A stretch of 64,000 bases of DNA. Origin: Ptiloglossa arizonensis. Lineage: Eukaryota; Arthropoda; Insecta; Hymenoptera; Colletidae. Each line of letters begins with the position of its first letter. Position 1 is the stretch's first letter. Under the pieces are notes generated by a model. It saw only the letters and a list, made by a program, of their open reading frames with translations. It ran no database searches and was not told where the DNA came from. A program made the position numbers and the translations under genes. This document shows, one piece after another, positions 35,955-49,578 of the stretch. The DNA is taken from positions 620,001-684,000 of the forward strand of contig NW_027478463.1 of NCBI RefSeq assembly GCF_051014685.1. The letters run 5' to 3'.

Positions 35955-38900
35955 CAAAATTTTCGCAAGTCTGATACGCGAAACCAGTAACTACAAGGGC
36001 CTAGGGGAAAAATACACATACTCTTGTAATCGGGCGTGTTTCTACTTTCAGATGCAACAGGAATTTCTTGAGGTCGTCAATCCGTTCGCGTGGTATGGGA
36101 GTGTGAAGTTAAGGAATGGTTGAGAAACCATCAAAATTTTCGCAATTCTGATGCTAGAAACGAATAACTGGAAGGACCTAGGGGAAAAGTACACAAACCA
36201 TTGTAATCGGTCGAGTTTCTGCTTTCAGATGCAACAGGAATTTCTCGAGTTCGTCAATCCGTTCGCGAGATATGGGAGTTTGAAGTTAAGGAATGGTTGA
36301 GAAACCATCAAAATTTTCGCAAGTTTGATACTCGAAACCAATAACTAGATTGGCCTAGGGGAAAAATACACATAGCGTTGTAATCGGGAGAGTTTCTGTT
36401 TTCAGATGCAACAGAAATTTTTCGGATTAGTCAATCCGTTCGCGAAATATGGGAGTTGGAGTTAAGGAATGGTTGAGAAACCATAAATATTTTCGCAAGT
36501 CTGATACTCGAAACCAATAACTACTATGGCCTAGGGTAAAAATACACATACCGTTGTAATCGGTCGAGTTTCTACTTTCAGATGCAAGAGGTATTTCTCG
36601 AGTTCGTCAATCCGTTCGCGAGATATGGGAGTTTGAAGTTAAGGAATGGTTGAGGAACCATCAAAATTTTCGCAATTCTGATGCTAGAAACGAATAACTG
36701 GAAGGACCTAGGGGAAAAGTACACACACCATTGTAATCGGACGAGTTTCTGCTTTCAGATGCAACAGGAATTTCTCGAGTTCGTCAATCGGTTCGCGAGA
36801 TATGGGAGTTTGAAGATAAGGAATGGTTGAGAAACCATCAAAATTTTCGCAAGTTTGATACTCGAAACCAATAACTACATTGGCCTAGGGGAAAAATACA
36901 CATAGCGTTGTAATCGGGAGAGTTTCTGTTTTCAGATGCAACAGAAATTTTTCGGATTAGTCAATCCGTTCGCGAAATATTGGAGTTGGAGTTAAGGAAT
37001 AGTTGAGAAACCATAAATATTTTCGCAAGTCTGATACTAGAAACCAATAACTGCGATGGCCTAGGGGAAAAATACACATACTGTTGTAATCGGGCGAGTT
37101 TCTGCTTTCAGATGCAACAGAAATTCCTCGAGTTCGTCAATCCGTTCGCGTGGTATGGGAGTGTGAAGTTAAGGAACGGTTGAGAAACCATCACAATTTT
37201 CGCAAGTCTGAGTCTCGAAACCAATAACTAATATGGCCTAGGGGAAAAATACACATGCCGTTGTAATCGGGCGAGTTTCTGCTTTCAGATGCAACAGAAA
37301 TTCCTCGAGTTCGTCAATCCGTTCGCGAGATGTGGGAGTTTGAAGTTAAGGAATGGTTGAGAAACCATCACAATTTTCGCAAGTCTGATACGCGAAACCA
37401 GTAACTACAAGGGCCTAGGGGAAAAATACACATACCCTTGTAATCGGGCGTGTTTCTACTTTCAGATGCAACAGGAATTTCTTGAGGTCGTCAATCCGTT
37501 CGCGTGGTATGGGAGTGTGAAGTTAAGGAATGGTTGAGAAACCATCAAAATTTTCGCAATTCTGATGCTAGAAACGAATAACTGGATGGACCAAGGGGAA
37601 AAGTACACACACCATTGTAATCGGTCGAGTTTCTGCTTTCAGATGCAACAGGAATTTCTCGATTTCGTCAATCCGTTCGCGAGATATGGGAGTTTGAAGT
37701 TAAGGAATGGTTGAGAAACCATCAAAATTTTCGCAAGTTTGATACTCGAAACCAATAACTACATTGGTCTAGGGGAAAAATACACATAGCGTTGTAATCG
37801 GGAGAGTTTCTGTTTTCAGATGCAACAGAAATTTTTCGGATTAGTCAATCCGTTCGCGAAATATGGGAGTTGGAGTTAAGGAATGGTTGAGAAACCATAA
37901 ATATTTTCGCAAGTCTGATACTCGAAACCAATAACTACTATGGCCTAGGGCAAAAATACACATACCGTTGTAATCGGGCGAGTTTCTACTTTCAGATGCA
38001 ACAGGTATTTCTCGAGTTCGTCAATCCGTTCGCGAGATATGGGAGTTTGAAGTTAAGGAATGGTTGAGAAACCATCAAAATTTTCGCAATTCTGATGCTA
38101 GAAACGAATAACTGGAAGGACCTAGGGGAAAAGTACACACACCATTGTAATCGGACGAGTTTCTGCTTTCAGATGCAACAGGAATTTCTCACGTTCGTCA
38201 ATCCGTTCGCGAGATATGGGAGTTTGAAGATAAGGAATGGTTGAGAAACCATCAAAATTTTCGCAAGTTTGATACTCGAAACCAATAACTACATTGGCCT
38301 AGGGGAAAAATACACATAGCGTTGTAATCGGGAGAGTTTCTGTTTTCAGATGCAACAGAAATTTTTCGGATTAGTCAATCCGTTCGCGAAATATGGGAGT
38401 TGGAGTTAAGGAATGGTTGAGAAACCATAAATATTTTCGCAAGTCTGATACTCGAAACCAATAACTACTATGGCCTAGGGGAAAAATACACATACCGTTG
38501 TAATCGGGCGAGTTTCTGCTTTCAGATGCAACAGAAATTCCTCGAGTTCGTCAATCCGTTCGCGTGGTATGGGAGTGTGAAGTTAAGGAACGGTTGAGAA
38601 ACCATCACAATTTTCGCAAGTCTGAGTCTCGAAACCAATAACTAATATGGCCTAGGGGAAAAATACACATGCCGTTGTAATCGGGCGAGTTTCTGCTTTC
38701 AGATGCAACAGAAATTCCTCGAGTTCGTCAATCCGTTCGCGAGATGTGGGAGTTTGAAGTTAAGGAATGGTTGAGAAACCATCACAATTTTCGCAAGTCT
38801 GATACGCGAAACCAGTAACTACAAGGGCCTAGGGGAAAAATACACATACCCTTGTAATCGGGCGTGTTTCTACTTTCAGATGCAACAGGAATTTCTTGAG

Positions 38901-39765
38901 GTCGTCAATCCGTTCGCGTGGTATGGGAGTGTGAAGTTAAGGAATGGTTGAGAAACCATCAAAATTTTCGCAATTCTGATGCTAGAAACGAATAACTGGA
39001 TGGACCAAGGGGAAAAGTACGCACACCATTGTAATCGGTCGAGTTTCTGCTTTCAGATGCAACAGGAATTTCTCGAGTTCGTCAATCCGTTCGCGAGATA
39101 TGGGAGTTTGAAGTTAAGGAATGGTTGAGAAACCATCAAAATTTTCGCAAGTTTGATACTCGAAACCAATAACTACATTGGCCTAGGGGAAAAATACACA
39201 TAGCGTTGTAATCGGGAGAGTTTCTGTTTTCAGATGCAACAGAAATTTTTCGGATTAGTCAATCCGTTCGCGAAATATGGGAGTTGGAGTTAAGGAATGG
39301 TTGAGAAACCATAAATATTTTCGCAAGTCTGATACTCGAAACCAATAACTACTATGGCCTAGGGCAAAAATACACATACCGTTGTAATCGGGCGAGTTTC
39401 TACTTTCAGATGCAACAGGAATTTCTTGAGGTCGTCAATCCGTTCGCGTGGTATGGGAGTGTGAAGTTAAGGAATGGTTGAGAAACCATCAAAATTTTCG
39501 CAATTCTGATGCTAGAAACGAATAACTGGAAGGACCTAGGGGAAAAGTACACACACCATTGTAATCGGACGAGTTTCTGCTTTCAGATGCAACAGGAATT
39601 TCTCACGTTCGTCAATCCGTTCGCGAGATATGGGAGTTTGAAGTTAAGGAATGGTTGAGAAACCATCAAAATTTTCGCAAGTTTGATACTCGAAACCAAT
39701 AACTACATTGGCCTAGGGGAAAAATACACATAGCGTTGTAATCGGGAGAGTTTCTGTTTTCAGAT
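35955..39765 (+). repeat. 8-monomer HOR, two full copies and a partial third (1,414 bp)
   Basis: GTTGGAGTTAAGG monomers lie at 36,455, 36,985, 37,869, 38,399 and 39,283: spacing 530, 884, 530, 884 (3, 5, 3, 5 monomers), so the unit is 1,414 bp (8 x 177 minus 2). AGTCTCG at 37,211 and 38,625 gives the same figure. Copies are about 35,955-37,368, 37,369-38,782 and 38,783-39,765 (partial). Ordered markers include ACGCGAAACCAGTAAC, TTCTTGAGGTCG, GTGGTATGGGAGTGTG, CTCACGTTCG and CTAATATGG. Confidence 0.92.
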
Positions 39766-41889
39766 GCAACAGGAATTTCTCCAGTTCGTCAATCCGTTCG
39801 CGAGATATGGGAGTTTGAAATTAAGGAACGTTTGAGAAACCATCAAAATTTTTGCAAGTCTGATACTCGAAACCAATAACTACTATGGCCTAGGGCAAAG
39901 ATACACACACCGTTGTAATCGGACGAGTTTCTGGTTTCAGATGCAACAGGATTTTCTCGAGTTCGTCAATCCGTTCGCGAGATATGGGAGTTTGAATTTA
40001 GGAACGGTTGAGAAGCCATCAAAATTTTCGCAAGTCTGATACACGAAACCAATAACTACAAAGGCTTAGGGAAAAAATACACATACCGTTGTAATCGGGA
40101 GAGTTTCTTCTTCCAGATGCAACCGGAATTTCTCGTGTTCGTCAATCCGTTCGCGAGATATGGGAGTTTGAAGGTAAGGAATGGTTGAGAAACCATCAAA
40201 ATTTTCGCAAGTTTGATACTCGAAACCAATAACTACAATGGCCTACGGCAAAAATACACATACCGTTGTAATCGGGCGAGTTTCTGCTTTCAGATGCAAC
40301 AGGTATTTCTCGAGTTCGTCAATCCGTTCGCGAGATATGGGAGTTTGAAGTTAAGGAATGGTTGAGAAACCATCAAAATTTTCGCAATTCTGATGCTAGA
40401 AACGAATAACTGGAAGGGCCTAGGGGAAAAGTACACACACCATTGCAATCGGACGAGTTTCTGCTTTCAGATGCAATAGGAATTTCTCGAGTTCGTCAAT
40501 CCGTTCGCGAGATATGGGAGTTTGAATTTAAGGAATGGTTGAGAAACCAACAAAATTTTCGCAAGTTTGATACTCGAAACCAATAACTACATTGGCCTAG
40601 GGGAAAAATACACATAGCGTTGTAATCGGGAGAGTCTCTGTTTTCAGATGCAACAGGAATTTCTCCAGTTCGTCAATCCGCTCGCGAGATATGGGAGTTT
40701 GAAATTAAGGAACGGTTGAGAAACCATCAAAATTTTCGCAAGTCTGATACTCGAAACCAATAACTACTATGGCCTAGGGGAAAAATACACATACCGTTGT
40801 AATCGGACGAGTTTCTACTTTCAGATGCAACAGGAATTTCTCGAGTTCGTCAATCCGTTCGCGAGATATGGGAGTTTGAAGTTAAGGAATGGTTGAGAAA
40901 CCATCACAATTTTCGCAAATCTGATACTCGAAACCAATAACTACTATGGCCTAGGGGAAAAATACACATACCTTTGCAATCGGGCGAGTTTCTACTTTCA
41001 GATGCAACAGGAATTTCTCGAGTTCGTCAATCCGTTCGCGAGATATGGGAGTTTGAAGTTAAGGAATGGTTGAGAAACCATCAAAATTTTCGCAATTCTG
41101 ATGCTAGAAACGAATAACTGGAAGGACCTAGGGGAAAAGTACACACACCATTGTAATCGGTCGAGTTTCTACTTTCAGATGCAACAGGAATTTCTCGAGT
41201 TCGTCAATCCGTTCGCGAGATATGGGAGTTGGAAGGTAAGGAATGGTTGAGAAACCATCAAAATTTTCGCAAGTCTGTTACTCGAAACCAGTAACTGGAA
41301 TGGCCTACGGCAAAAATACACATACCGTTGTAATCGGGCGAGTTTCTACTTTCAGATGCAACAGGTATTTCTCGAGTTCGTCAATCCGTTCGCGAGATAT
41401 GGGAGTTTGAAGTTAAGGAATGGTTGAGAAACCATCACAATTTTCGCAAGTCTGATACTCGAAACCAATAACTACTATGGCCTAGGGGAAAAATACACAT
41501 ACCGTTGTAATCGGGCGAGTTTCTGCTTTCAGATGCAACAGAAATTCCTCGAGTTCGTCAATCCGTTCGCGAGTTATGGGAGTTTGAAGTTAAGGAATGT
41601 TTGAGAAACCTTCAAAATTTTCGCAAGTCTGATACTCGAAACCAATAACTACATTGGCCTAGGGGAAAAATACACATAGCGTTGTAATCGGGAGAGTCTC
41701 TGTTTTCAGATGCAACAGGAATTTCTCCAGTTCGTCAATCCGCTCGCGAGATATGGGAGTTTGAAATTAAGGAACGGTTGAGAAACCATCAAAATTTTCG
41801 CAAGTCTGATACTCGAAACCAATAACTACTATGGCCTAGGGGAAAAATACACATACCGTTGTAATCGGACGAGTTTCTACTTTCAGATG
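39060..41889 (+). repeat. 16-monomer segment, copy 1
   Basis: GTTGGAGTTA at 39,283 and 42,113, AGAAGCCATC at 40,011 and 42,841, and GAGAAACCAA at 40,541 and 43,371 all give 2,830 bp (16 x 177 minus 2). The copy takes in the end of the 8-mer HOR at its left and a nested 6-monomer repeat at about 40.57-41.9 kb. Confidence 0.88.
39416..39465 (+). repeat. Conversion-like patch in the third 8-mer copy
   Basis: Where copy 2 (near 38,002) reads CAGGTATTTCTCGAG and GAGATATGGGAGTTTG, the aligned third copy reads CAGGAATTTCTTGAGGTCG and GTGGTATGGGAGTGTG. The sequence on both sides realigns to copy 2. The patch matches the monomer type near 38,885-38,935, and is carried over to about 42,246-42,295. Confidence 0.7.
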
Positions 41890-44800
41890 CAACAGGAATT
41901 TCTCGAGTTCGTCAATCCGTTCGCGAGATATGGGAGTTTGAAGTTAAGGAATGGTTGAGAAACCATCAAAATTTTCGCAAGTTTGATACTCGAAACCAAT
42001 AACTACATTGGCCTAGGGGAAAAATACACATAGCGTTGTAATCGGGAGAGTTTCTGTTTTCAGATGCAACAGAAATTTTTCGGATTAGTCAATCCGTTCG
42101 CGAAATATGGGAGTTGGAGTTAAGGAATGGTTGAGAAACCATAAATATTTTCGCAAGTCTGATACTCGAAACCAATAACTACTATGGCCTAGGGCAAAAA
42201 TACACATACCGTTGTAATCGGGCGAGTTTCTACTTTCAGATGCAACAGGAATTTCTTGAGGTCGTCAATCCGTTCGCGTGGTATGGGAGTGTGAAGTTAA
42301 GGAATGGTTGAGAAACCATCAAAATTTTCGCAATTCTGATGCTAGAAACGAATAACTGGAAGGACCTAGGGGAAAAGTACACACACCATTGTAATCGGAC
42401 GAGTTTCTGCTTTCAGATGCAACAGGAATTTCTCACGTTCGTCAATCCGTTCGCGAGATATGGGAGTTTGAAGTTAAGGAATGGTTGAGAAACCATCAAA
42501 ATTTTCGCAAGTTTGATACTCGAAACCAATAACTACATTGGCCTAGGGGAAAAATACACATAGCGTTGTAATCGGGAGAGTTTCTGTTTTCAGATGCAAC
42601 AGGAATTTCTCCAGTTCGTCAATCCGTTCGCGAGATATGGGAGTTTGAAATTAAGGAACGTTTGAGAAACCATCAAAATTTTTGCAAGTCTGATACTCGA
42701 AACCAATAACTACTATGGCCTAGGGCAAAGATACACACACCGTTGTAATCGGACGAGTTTCTGGTTTCAGATGCAACAGGATTTTCTCGAGTTCGTCAAT
42801 CCGTTCGCGAGATATGGGAGTTTGAATTTAGGAACGGTTGAGAAGCCATCAAAATTTTCGCAAGTCTGATACACGAAACCAATAACTACAAAGGCTTAGG
42901 GAAAAAATACACATACCGTTGTAATCGGGAGAGTTTCTTCTTCCAGATGCAACCGGAATTTCTCGTGTTCGTCAATCCGTTCGCGAGATATGGGAGTTTG
43001 AAGGTAAGGAATGGTTGAGAAACCATCAAAATTTTCGCAAGTTTGATACTCGAAACCAATAACTACAATGGCCTACGGCAAAAATACACATACCGTTGTA
43101 ATCGGGCGAGTTTCTGCTTTCAGATGCAACAGGTATTTCTCGAGTTCGTCAATCCGTTCGCGAGATATGGGAGTTTGAAGTTAAGGAATGGTTGAGAAAC
43201 CATCAAAATTTTCGCAATTCTGATGCTAGAAACGAATAACTGGAAGGGCCTATGGGAAAAGTACACACACCATTGCAATCGGACGAGTTTCTGCTTTCAG
43301 ATGCAATAGGAATTTCTCGAGTTCGTCAATCCGTTCGCGAGATATGGGAGTTTGAATTTAAGGAATGGTTGAGAAACCAACAAAATTTTCGCAAGTTTGA
43401 TACTCGAAACCAATAACTACATTGGCCTAGGGGAAAAATACACATAGCGTTGTAATCGGGAGAGTCTCTGTTTTCAGATGCAACCGGAATTTCTCGTGTT
43501 CGTCAATCCGTTCGCGAGATATGGGAGTTTGAAGGTAAGGAATGGTTGAGAAACCATCAAAATTTTCGCAAGTTTGATACTCGAAACCAATAACTACAAT
43601 GGCCTACGGCAAAAATACACATACCGTTGTAATCGGGCGAGTTTCTGCTTTCAGATGCAACAGGTATTTCTCGAGTTCGTCAATCCGTTCGCGAGATATG
43701 GGAGTTTGAAGTTAAGGAATGGTTGAGAAACCATCAAAATTTTCGCAATTCTGATGCTAGAAACGAATAACTGGAAGGGCCTAGGGGAAAAGTACACACA
43801 CCATTGCAATCGGGCGAGTTTCTGCTTTCAGATGCAACAGGTATTTCTCGAGTTCGTCAATCCGTTCGCGAGATATGGGAGTTTGAAGTTAAGGAATGGT
43901 TGAGAAACCATCAAAATTTTCGCAATTCTGATGCTAGAAACGAATAACTGGAAGGGCCTAGGGGAAAAGTACACACACCATTGCAATCGGAAGAGTTTCT
44001 GCTTTCAGATGCAATAGGAATTTCTCGAGTTCGTCAATCCGTTCGCGAGATATGGGAGTTTGAATTTAAGGAATGGTTGAGAAACCAACAAAATTTTCGC
44101 AAGTTTGATACTCGAAACCAATAACTACATTGGCCTAGGGGAAAAATACACATAGCGTTGTAATCGGGAGAGTCTCTGTTTTCAGATGCAACAGGAATTT
44201 CTCCAGTTCGTCAATCCGCTCGCGAGATATGGGAGTTTGAAATTAAGGAACGGTTGAGAAACCATCAAAATTTTCGCAAGTCTGATACTCGAAACCAATA
44301 ACTACTATGGCCTAGGGGAAAAATACACATACCGTTGTAATCGGACGAGTTTCTACTTTCAGATGCAACAGGAATTTCTCGAGTTCGTCAATCCGTTCGC
44401 GAGATATGGGAGTTTGAAGTTAAGGAATGGTTGAGAAACCATCACAATTTTCGCAAATCTGATACTCGAAACCAATAACTACTATGGCCTAGGGGAAAAA
44501 TACACATACCTTTGCAATCGGGCGAGTTTCTACTTTCAGATGCAACAGGAATTTCTCGAGTTCGTCAATCCGTTCGCGAGATATGGGAGTTTGAAGTTAA
44601 GGAATGGTTGAGAAACCATCAAAATTTTCGCAATTCTGATGCTAGAAACGAATAACTGGAAGGACCTAGGGGAAAAGTACACACACCATTGTAATCGGTC
44701 GAGTTTCTACTTTCAGATGCAACAGGAATTTCTCGAGTTCGTCAATCCGTTCGCGAGATATGGGAGTTGGAAGGTAAGGAATGGTTGAGAAACCATCAAA

Positions 44801-45427
44801 ATTTTCGCAAGTCTGTTACTCGAAACCAGTAACTGGAATGGCCTACGGCAAAAATACACATACCGTTGTAATCGGGCGAGTTTCTACTTTCAGATGCAAC
44901 AGGTATTTCTCGAGTTCGTCAATCCGTTCGCGAGATATGGGAGTTTGAAGTTAAGGAATGGTTGAGAAACCATCACAATTTTCGCAAGTCTGATACTCGA
45001 AACCAATAACTACTATGGCCTAGGGGAAAAATACACATACCGTTGTAATCGGGCGAGTTTCTGCTTTCAGATGCAACAGAAATTCCTCGAGTTCGTCAAT
45101 CCGTTCGCGAGTTATGGGAGTTTGAAGTTAAGGAATGTTTGAGAAACCTTCAAAATTTTCGCAAGTCTGATACTCGAAACCAATAACTACATTGGCCTAG
45201 GGGAAAAATACACATAGCGTTGTAATCGGGAGAGTCTCTGTTTTCAGATGCAACAGGAATTTCTCCGGTTCGTCAATCCGCTCGCGAGATATGGGAGTTT
45301 GAAATTAAGGAACGGTTGAGAAACCATCAAAATTTTCGCAAGTCTGATACTCGAAACCAATAACTACTATGGCCTAGGGGAAAAATACACATACCGTTGT
45401 AATCGGACGGGTTTCTACTTTCAGATG
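41890..45427 (+). repeat. 16-monomer segment, copy 2, with a 4-monomer insertion
   Basis: Follows copy 1 in tandem. After about 43,480 it departs from copy 1 and rejoins at about 44,189, exactly 708 bp (4 monomers) later: CTCCAGTTCGTCAATCCGCTCG is at 40,651+ in copy 1 and 44,189+ here. The offset rises from 2,830 to 3,538 bp. Confidence 0.88.
43481..44188 (+). repeat. Inserted 4-monomer block (708 bp)
   Basis: Starts with CAACCGGAATTTCTCGTG joined directly to the GGAGAGTCTCTGTTTTC monomer. It then repeats the order GGCCTACGGC, CAGGTATTT, GAAGGGCC (twice, at about 43,776 and 43,952) and GAGAAACCAA. The second GAGAAACCAA is at 44,079, 708 bp after the first. It is a local re-duplication of about 42,950-43,480 with an extra copy of the GAAGGGCC monomer. 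Confidence 0.85.
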
Positions 45428-46140
45428 CAACAGGAATTTCTCGAGTTCGTCAATCCGTTCGCGAGATATGGGAGTTTGAAGTTAAGGAATGGTTGAGAAA
45501 CCATCACAATTTTCGCAAATCTGATACTCGAAACCAATAACTACTATGGCCTAGGGGAAAAATACACATACCTTTGCAATCGGGCGAGTTTCTACTTTCA
45601 GATGCAACAGGAATTTCTCGAGTTCGTCAATCCGTTCGCGAGATATGGGAGTTTGAAGTTAAGGAATGGTTGAGAAACCATCAAAATTTTCGCAATTCTG
45701 ATGCTAGAAACGAATAACTGGAAGGACCTAGGGGAAAAGTACACACAACATTGTAATCGGTCGAGTTTCTACTTTCAGATGCAACAGGAATTTCTCGAGT
45801 TCGTCAATCCGTTCGCGAGATATGGGAGTTGGAAGGTAAGGAATGGTTGAGAAACCATCAAAATTTTCGCAAGTCTGTTACTCGAAACCAGTAACTGGAA
45901 TGGCCTACGGCAAAAATACACATACCGTTGTAATCGGGCGAGTTTCTACTTTCAGATGCAACAGGTATTTCTCGAGTTCGTCAATCCGTTCGCGAGATAT
46001 GGGAGTTTGAAGTTAAGGAATGGTTGAGAAACCATCACAATTTTCGCAAGTCTGATACTCGAAACCAATAACTACTATGGCCTAGGGGAAAAATACACAT
46101 ACCGTTGTAATCGGGCGAGTTTCTGCTTTCAGATGCAACA
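44112..46140 (+). repeat. 6-monomer HOR (1,062 bp), one full and one near-full copy
   Basis: CAAATCTGATAC at 44,454 and 45,516 gives exactly 1,062 bp. Copy 1 is about 44,112-45,173 and copy 2 about 45,174-46,140, ending where CAGAAATTCC would be expected but CAGGAATTTC is found. The same unit is partly tandem in the first 16-monomer copy (about 40,574-41,635, then again from 41,636). Confidence 0.88.
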
Positions 46141-46239
46141 GGAATTTCTCGAGTTCGTCAATCCGTTCGCGAGATATGGGAGTTTGAAATTAAGGAACGG
46201 TTGAGAAACCATCAAAATTTTTGCAAGTCTGATACTCGA

Positions 46240-49200
46240 AACCAATAACTACTATGGCCTAGGGGAAAAATACACATACCTTTGCAATCGGGCGAGTTTC
46301 TACTTTCAGATGCAACAGGAATTTCTCGAGTTCGTCAATCCGTTCGCGAGATATGGGAGTTTGAAGGTCAGGAATTGTTGAGAAACCATCAAAATTTTCG
46401 CAAGTCTGTTACTCGAAACCAATAACTGGAATGGCCTAGGGCAAATATACCCATACCTTTGTAATCGGGCGAGTTTCTACTTTCAGATGCAACAGGAATT
46501 TCTCGAGTTCGTCAATCCGTTCGCGAGATATGGGAGTTTGAAGTTAAGGAATGGTTGAGAAACCATCACAATTTTCGCAATTCTGATACTCGAAACCAAT
46601 AACTACTATGGCCTAGGGGAAAAATACACATACCTTTGCAATCGGGCGAGTTTCTACTTTCAGATGCAACAGGAATTTCGCGAGTTCGTCAATCCGTTCG
46701 CGAGATATGGGAGTTTGAAGTTAAGGAATGGTTGAGAAACCATCAAAATTTTCGCAATTCTGATGCTAGAAACGAATAACTGGAAGGACGTAGGGGAAAA
46801 GTACACACACCATTATAATCGGTCGAGTTTCTGCTTTCAGATGCAACAGGAATTTCTCGAGTTCGTCAATCCGTTCGCGAGATATGGGAGTTTGAAGTTA
46901 AGGAATGGTTGAGAAACCATCAAAATTTTCGCAAGTTTGATACTCGAAACCAATAACTACATTGGCCTAGGGGAAAAATACACATAGCGTTGTAATCGGG
47001 AGAGTTTGTGCTTTCAGATGCAACAGGAATTTCTCCAGTTCGTCAATCCGTTCGCGAGATATGGGAGTTTGAAATTAAGGAACGGTTGAGAAACCATCAA
47101 AATTTTCGCAAGTCTGATACTCGAAACCAATAACTACTATGGCCTAGGGCAAAAATACACATACCGTTGTAATCGGACGAGTTTCTACTTTCAGATGCAA
47201 CAGGAATTTCTCGAGTTCGTCAATCCGTTCGCGAGATATGGGAGTTTGAAGTTAAGGAATGGTTGAGAAACCATCAAAATTTTCGCAATTCTGATGCTAG
47301 AAACGAATAACTGGAAGGACCTAGGGGAAAAGTACACACACCATTATAATCGGTCGAGTTTCTGCTTTCAGATGCAACAGGAATTTCTCGAGTTCGTCAA
47401 TCCGTTCGCGAGATATGGGAGTTTGAAGTTAAGGAATGGTTGAGAAACGATCAAAATTTTTGAAAGGCTGATACTCGAAACCAATAACTACTATGGCCTA
47501 GGGCAAAGATACACACACCGTTGTAATCGGACGAGTTTCTGGTTTCAGATGCAACAGGAGTTTCTCGAGTTCGTCAATCCGTTCGCGAGATATGGGAGTT
47601 TGAATTTAGGAACGTTTGAGAAGCCATCAAAATTTTCGCAAGTCTGATACACGAAACCAATAACTACAAAGGCTTAGGGAAAAAATACACATACCGTTGT
47701 AATCGGGAGAGTTTCTTCTTCGAGATGCAACCGGAATTTCTCGTGTTCGTCAATCCGTTCGCGAGATATGGGAGTTTGAAGGTAAGGAATGGTTGAGAAA
47801 CCATCAAAATTTTCGCAAGTCTGTTACTCGAAACCAATAACTCGAATGGCCTAGGGCAAATATACACATACCTTTGTAATCGGGCGAGTTTCTACTTTCA
47901 GATGCAACAGGAATTTCTCGAGTTCGTCAATCCATTCGCAAGATATGGGAGTTTGTAGTTAAGGAATGGTTGAGAAACCATCAAAATTTTCGCAAGTTTG
48001 ATACTCGAAACCAATAACTACAATGGCCTACGGCAAAAATACACATACCGTTGTAATCGGGCGAGTTTCTGCTTTCAGATGCAACAGGTATTTCTCGAGT
48101 TCGTCAATCCGTTCGCGAGATATGGGAGTTTGAAGTTAAGGAATGGTTGAGAAACCATCAAAATTTTCGCAATTCTGATGCCAGAAACGAATAACTGGAA
48201 GGACCTAGGGGAAAAGTACACACACCATTGTAATCGGACGAGTTTCTGCTTTCAGATGCAATAGGAATTTCTCGAGTTCGTCAATCCGTTCGCGAGATAT
48301 GCGAGTTTGAAGTTAAGGAATGGTTGAGAAACCAACAAAATTTTCGCAAGTTTGATACTCGAAACCAATAACTACATTGGCCTAGGGGAAAAATACACAT
48401 AGCGTTGTAATCGGGAGAGTTTCTGTTTTCAGATGCAACAGGAATTTCTCGAGTTCGTAAATCCGTTCGCGAGATATGGGAGTTTGAAGTTAAGGAATGG
48501 TTGAGAAACCATCAAAATTTTCGCAATTCTGATGCTAGAAACGAATAACTGGAAGGACCTAGGGGAAAAGTACACACACCATTGTAATCGGTCGAGTTTC
48601 TACTTTCAGATGCAACAGGAATTTCTCGAGTTCGTCAATCCGTTCGCGAGATATGGGAGTTTGAAGGTAAGGAATGGTTGAGAAACCATCAAAATTTTCG
48701 CAAGTCTGTTACTCGAAACCAATAACTGGAATGGCCTACGGCAAAAATACACATACCGTTGTAATCGGGCGAGTTTCTACTTTCAGATGCAACAGGTATT
48801 TCTCGAGTTCGTCAATCCGTTCGCGAGATATGGGAGTTTGAAGTTAAGGAATGGTTGAGAAACCATCACAATTTTCGCAAGTCTGATACTCGAAACCAAT
48901 AACTACTATGGCCTAGGGGAAAAATACACATACCGTTGTAATCGGGCGAGTTTCTGCTTTCAGATGCAACAGATATTCCTCGAGTTCGTCAATCCGTTCG
49001 CGAGTTATGGGAGTTTGAAGTTAAGGAATGTTTGAGAAACCATCAAAATTTTCGCAAGTCTGATACTCGAAACCAATAACTACAATTGCCTAGCGGAAAA
49101 ATACACATACCGTTGTAATCGGGAGAGATTCTACTTTCGGATACAACAGGAATTTCTTGAGGTCGTCAATCCCTTCGCGTGGTATGGGAGTGTGAAGTTA

Positions 49201-49578
49201 AGGAATGGTTGAGAAACCATCAAAATTTTCGCAATTCTGATGCTAGAAACGAATAACTGGAAGGACCTAGGGGAAAAGTACACACACCATTGTAATCGGT
49301 CGAGTTTCTGCTTTCAGATGCAACAGGAATTTCTCGAGTTCGTCAATCCGTTCGCGAGATATGGGAGTTTGAAATTAAGGAACGGTTGAGAAACCATCAA
49401 AATTTTTGCAAGTCTGATACTCGAAACCAATAACTACTATGGCCTTGGGGAAAAATACACATACCGTTGTCATCGGACGAGTTTCTACTTTCAGATGCAA
49501 CAGGAATTTCTCGAGTTCGTCAATCCGTTCGCGAGATATGGGAGTTTGAAGTTAAGGAATGGTTGAGAAACCATCACA
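46240..49578 (+). repeat. 19-monomer segment, copy 1
   Basis: GAAAGGCTG at 47,462 and 50,818 gives 3,356 bp (19 x 177 minus 7; six of the missing bases are one deletion in copy 2). Ordered markers: GAAGGTCAGG, AAATATACCC, AATTTCGCGAG, TTATAATCGG, AAACGATC, TTCATTCGCAAG-type, GGCCTACGGC, CTTGAGGTCG. Confidence 0.88.
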
